DNA of 31,141 nucleotides from Onthovicinus sp900555545 (GTDB lineage Bacteria > Bacillota > Clostridia > Oscillospirales > Acutalibacteraceae). Where the stretch lies: assembly GCA_949296915.1 (NCBI GenBank), contig CASFPX010000020.1:1-31141 (forward strand), given 5' to 3'. The notes beneath the pieces were generated by a model. That model worked only from the letters and a program-made list of their open reading frames with translations, searched no databases and was not told the origin of the DNA. Made by a program: the position numbers and the translations under genes. The first letter of the stretch is position 1, and each line of letters opens with the position of its first letter. Shown here piece after piece: positions 30,800 through 31,141 of the stretch.

Positions 30800-30848
30800 A
30801 AAAAGCAGAAAGAAGTTCTCCTTCACGGAAAACTTCTTTCTGCTTTTT
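30800..30848 (+). terminator. Strong intrinsic terminator after purB
   Basis: An 18-bp perfect stem (AAAAAGCAGAAAGAAGTT at 30800-30817 with 30831-30848) is followed by further T-rich sequence; loop of 13 nt. The A-run on the other side lets it work for the incoming minus-strand gene too. Confidence 0.93.
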
Positions 30849-30938
30849 TGTTTATACATTTCCTCACTATAGGCGCCAAATATGTATCATATGCGCTTTC
30901 ATTGAGCAAAAAACTTCTCTTATAATCTCTATATTAAT

Positions 30939-31141
30939 TTAAAGTGCTATCTCTTCACCTTTAATCCTTAAATAATATCCGTTTGAAAAATCGGGCAACC
31001 AAAAGCATATAAAATCGGTATTTTCGATTCTTATGATATCGATATCAATTTTTTCTTTCGCTGGATTACAAACTGATATATCGCTGTCAAAATCTTTTTG
31101 ATGGACCGTGCCAACAACATAATAATCTTGCGTTCCTTGAG
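30939..31141 (-). CDS. 3' end of an unrecognised gene (cut by window edge)
   Basis: The last 66 residues of a minus-strand frame, open to the window edge and ending IKGEEIAL-stop. Visible sequence includes QGTQDYYVVGTVHQKDFDSDIS and FICFWLPDFSNGYYLRIKG: acidic, aromatic-rich, no membrane segment and no motif I know. Codon use is AT-rich compared with purB. Possibly a small cytoplasmic hypothetical or accessory protein. It converges on purB and shares its terminator. Confidence 0.55.
   Translation of the reverse strand, partial: QGTQDYYVVGTVHQKDFDSDISVCNPAKEKIDIDIIRIENTDFICFWLPDFSNGYYLRIKGEEIAL

Noticed and set aside
1..31141. CRISPR array, rRNA or insertion sequence
   Set aside because: No regularly spaced repeats, no rRNA-like sequence and no transposase were seen anywhere in the window.

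Overview
The window reads as chromosomal DNA of a Gram-positive anaerobe of the class Clostridia, most likely a gut Oscillospirales/Ruminococcaceae-type organism. I infer this from strong AGGAGG-type ribosome sites, near-consensus sigma-A promoters, a B. subtilis-type PurF with Fe-S cysteines, an EFR1-type ferredoxin, the DapL and Ddh routes to diaminopimelate, and Tn916/Tn1549-style accessory genes. The housekeeping genes look clearly GC-rich and the accessory patches more AT-rich (judged by eye). No rRNA, tRNA or CRISPR array was seen.

Layout. (1) 1-2210: end of an integrated mobile element with a tyrosine integrase (cut by the window edge), an excisionase-like protein, a divergent XRE regulator and a 68-residue protein. 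It abuts the 3' end of a GMP synthase gene, a classic island attachment site. (2) 2211-7198, minus strand: operon purA - guaA (full length) - ddh - a second GMP synthase gene encoding only the ATP-pyrophosphatase half. (3) 7284-9203, plus strand: a MATE exporter behind a terminator-bearing leader, followed 4 bp later by a blasticidin-S-deaminase-like cytidine deaminase. (4) 9238-12294: accessory patch with an XRE protein, a YjaB-like acetyltransferase, a TetR regulator facing a 56-residue protein, an orphan pMV158/MOBV-like oriT with large stem-loops, and a truncated XRE gene. (5) 12427-15645: LysR regulator divergent from an aldo/keto reductase, an EFR1 flavodoxin-ferredoxin, and an XRE regulator. 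(6) 15712-18377: polytopic GT-C-like protein and GtrB/CsbB-type polyprenyl-phosphate glycosyltransferase. (7) 18599-24752, minus strand: carA-carB behind a 200-nt leader, and a cytoplasmic GH13 glucosidase. (8) 24945-30852, plus strand: dapF-dapL, then purC-purF-purB, closed by a strong terminator. (9) 30939-31141: 3' end of an unrecognised minus-strand gene.

How it fits together. The core is nucleotide and cell-wall precursor metabolism. PurF, PurC and PurB act in IMP synthesis, PurB and PurA give AMP, GuaA gives GMP, and CarAB supplies carbamoyl phosphate for pyrimidines and arginine. Ddh and DapL/DapF are alternative routes to meso-diaminopimelate. Around this core lie two mobile-DNA scars and likely drug-response genes. 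The points I find most worth following are the second, glutaminase-less GMP synthase at the element boundary, the attenuator-like leader of the MATE/deaminase operon, the orphan oriT region, and the shared operator inside both divergent promoters of the integrative element.
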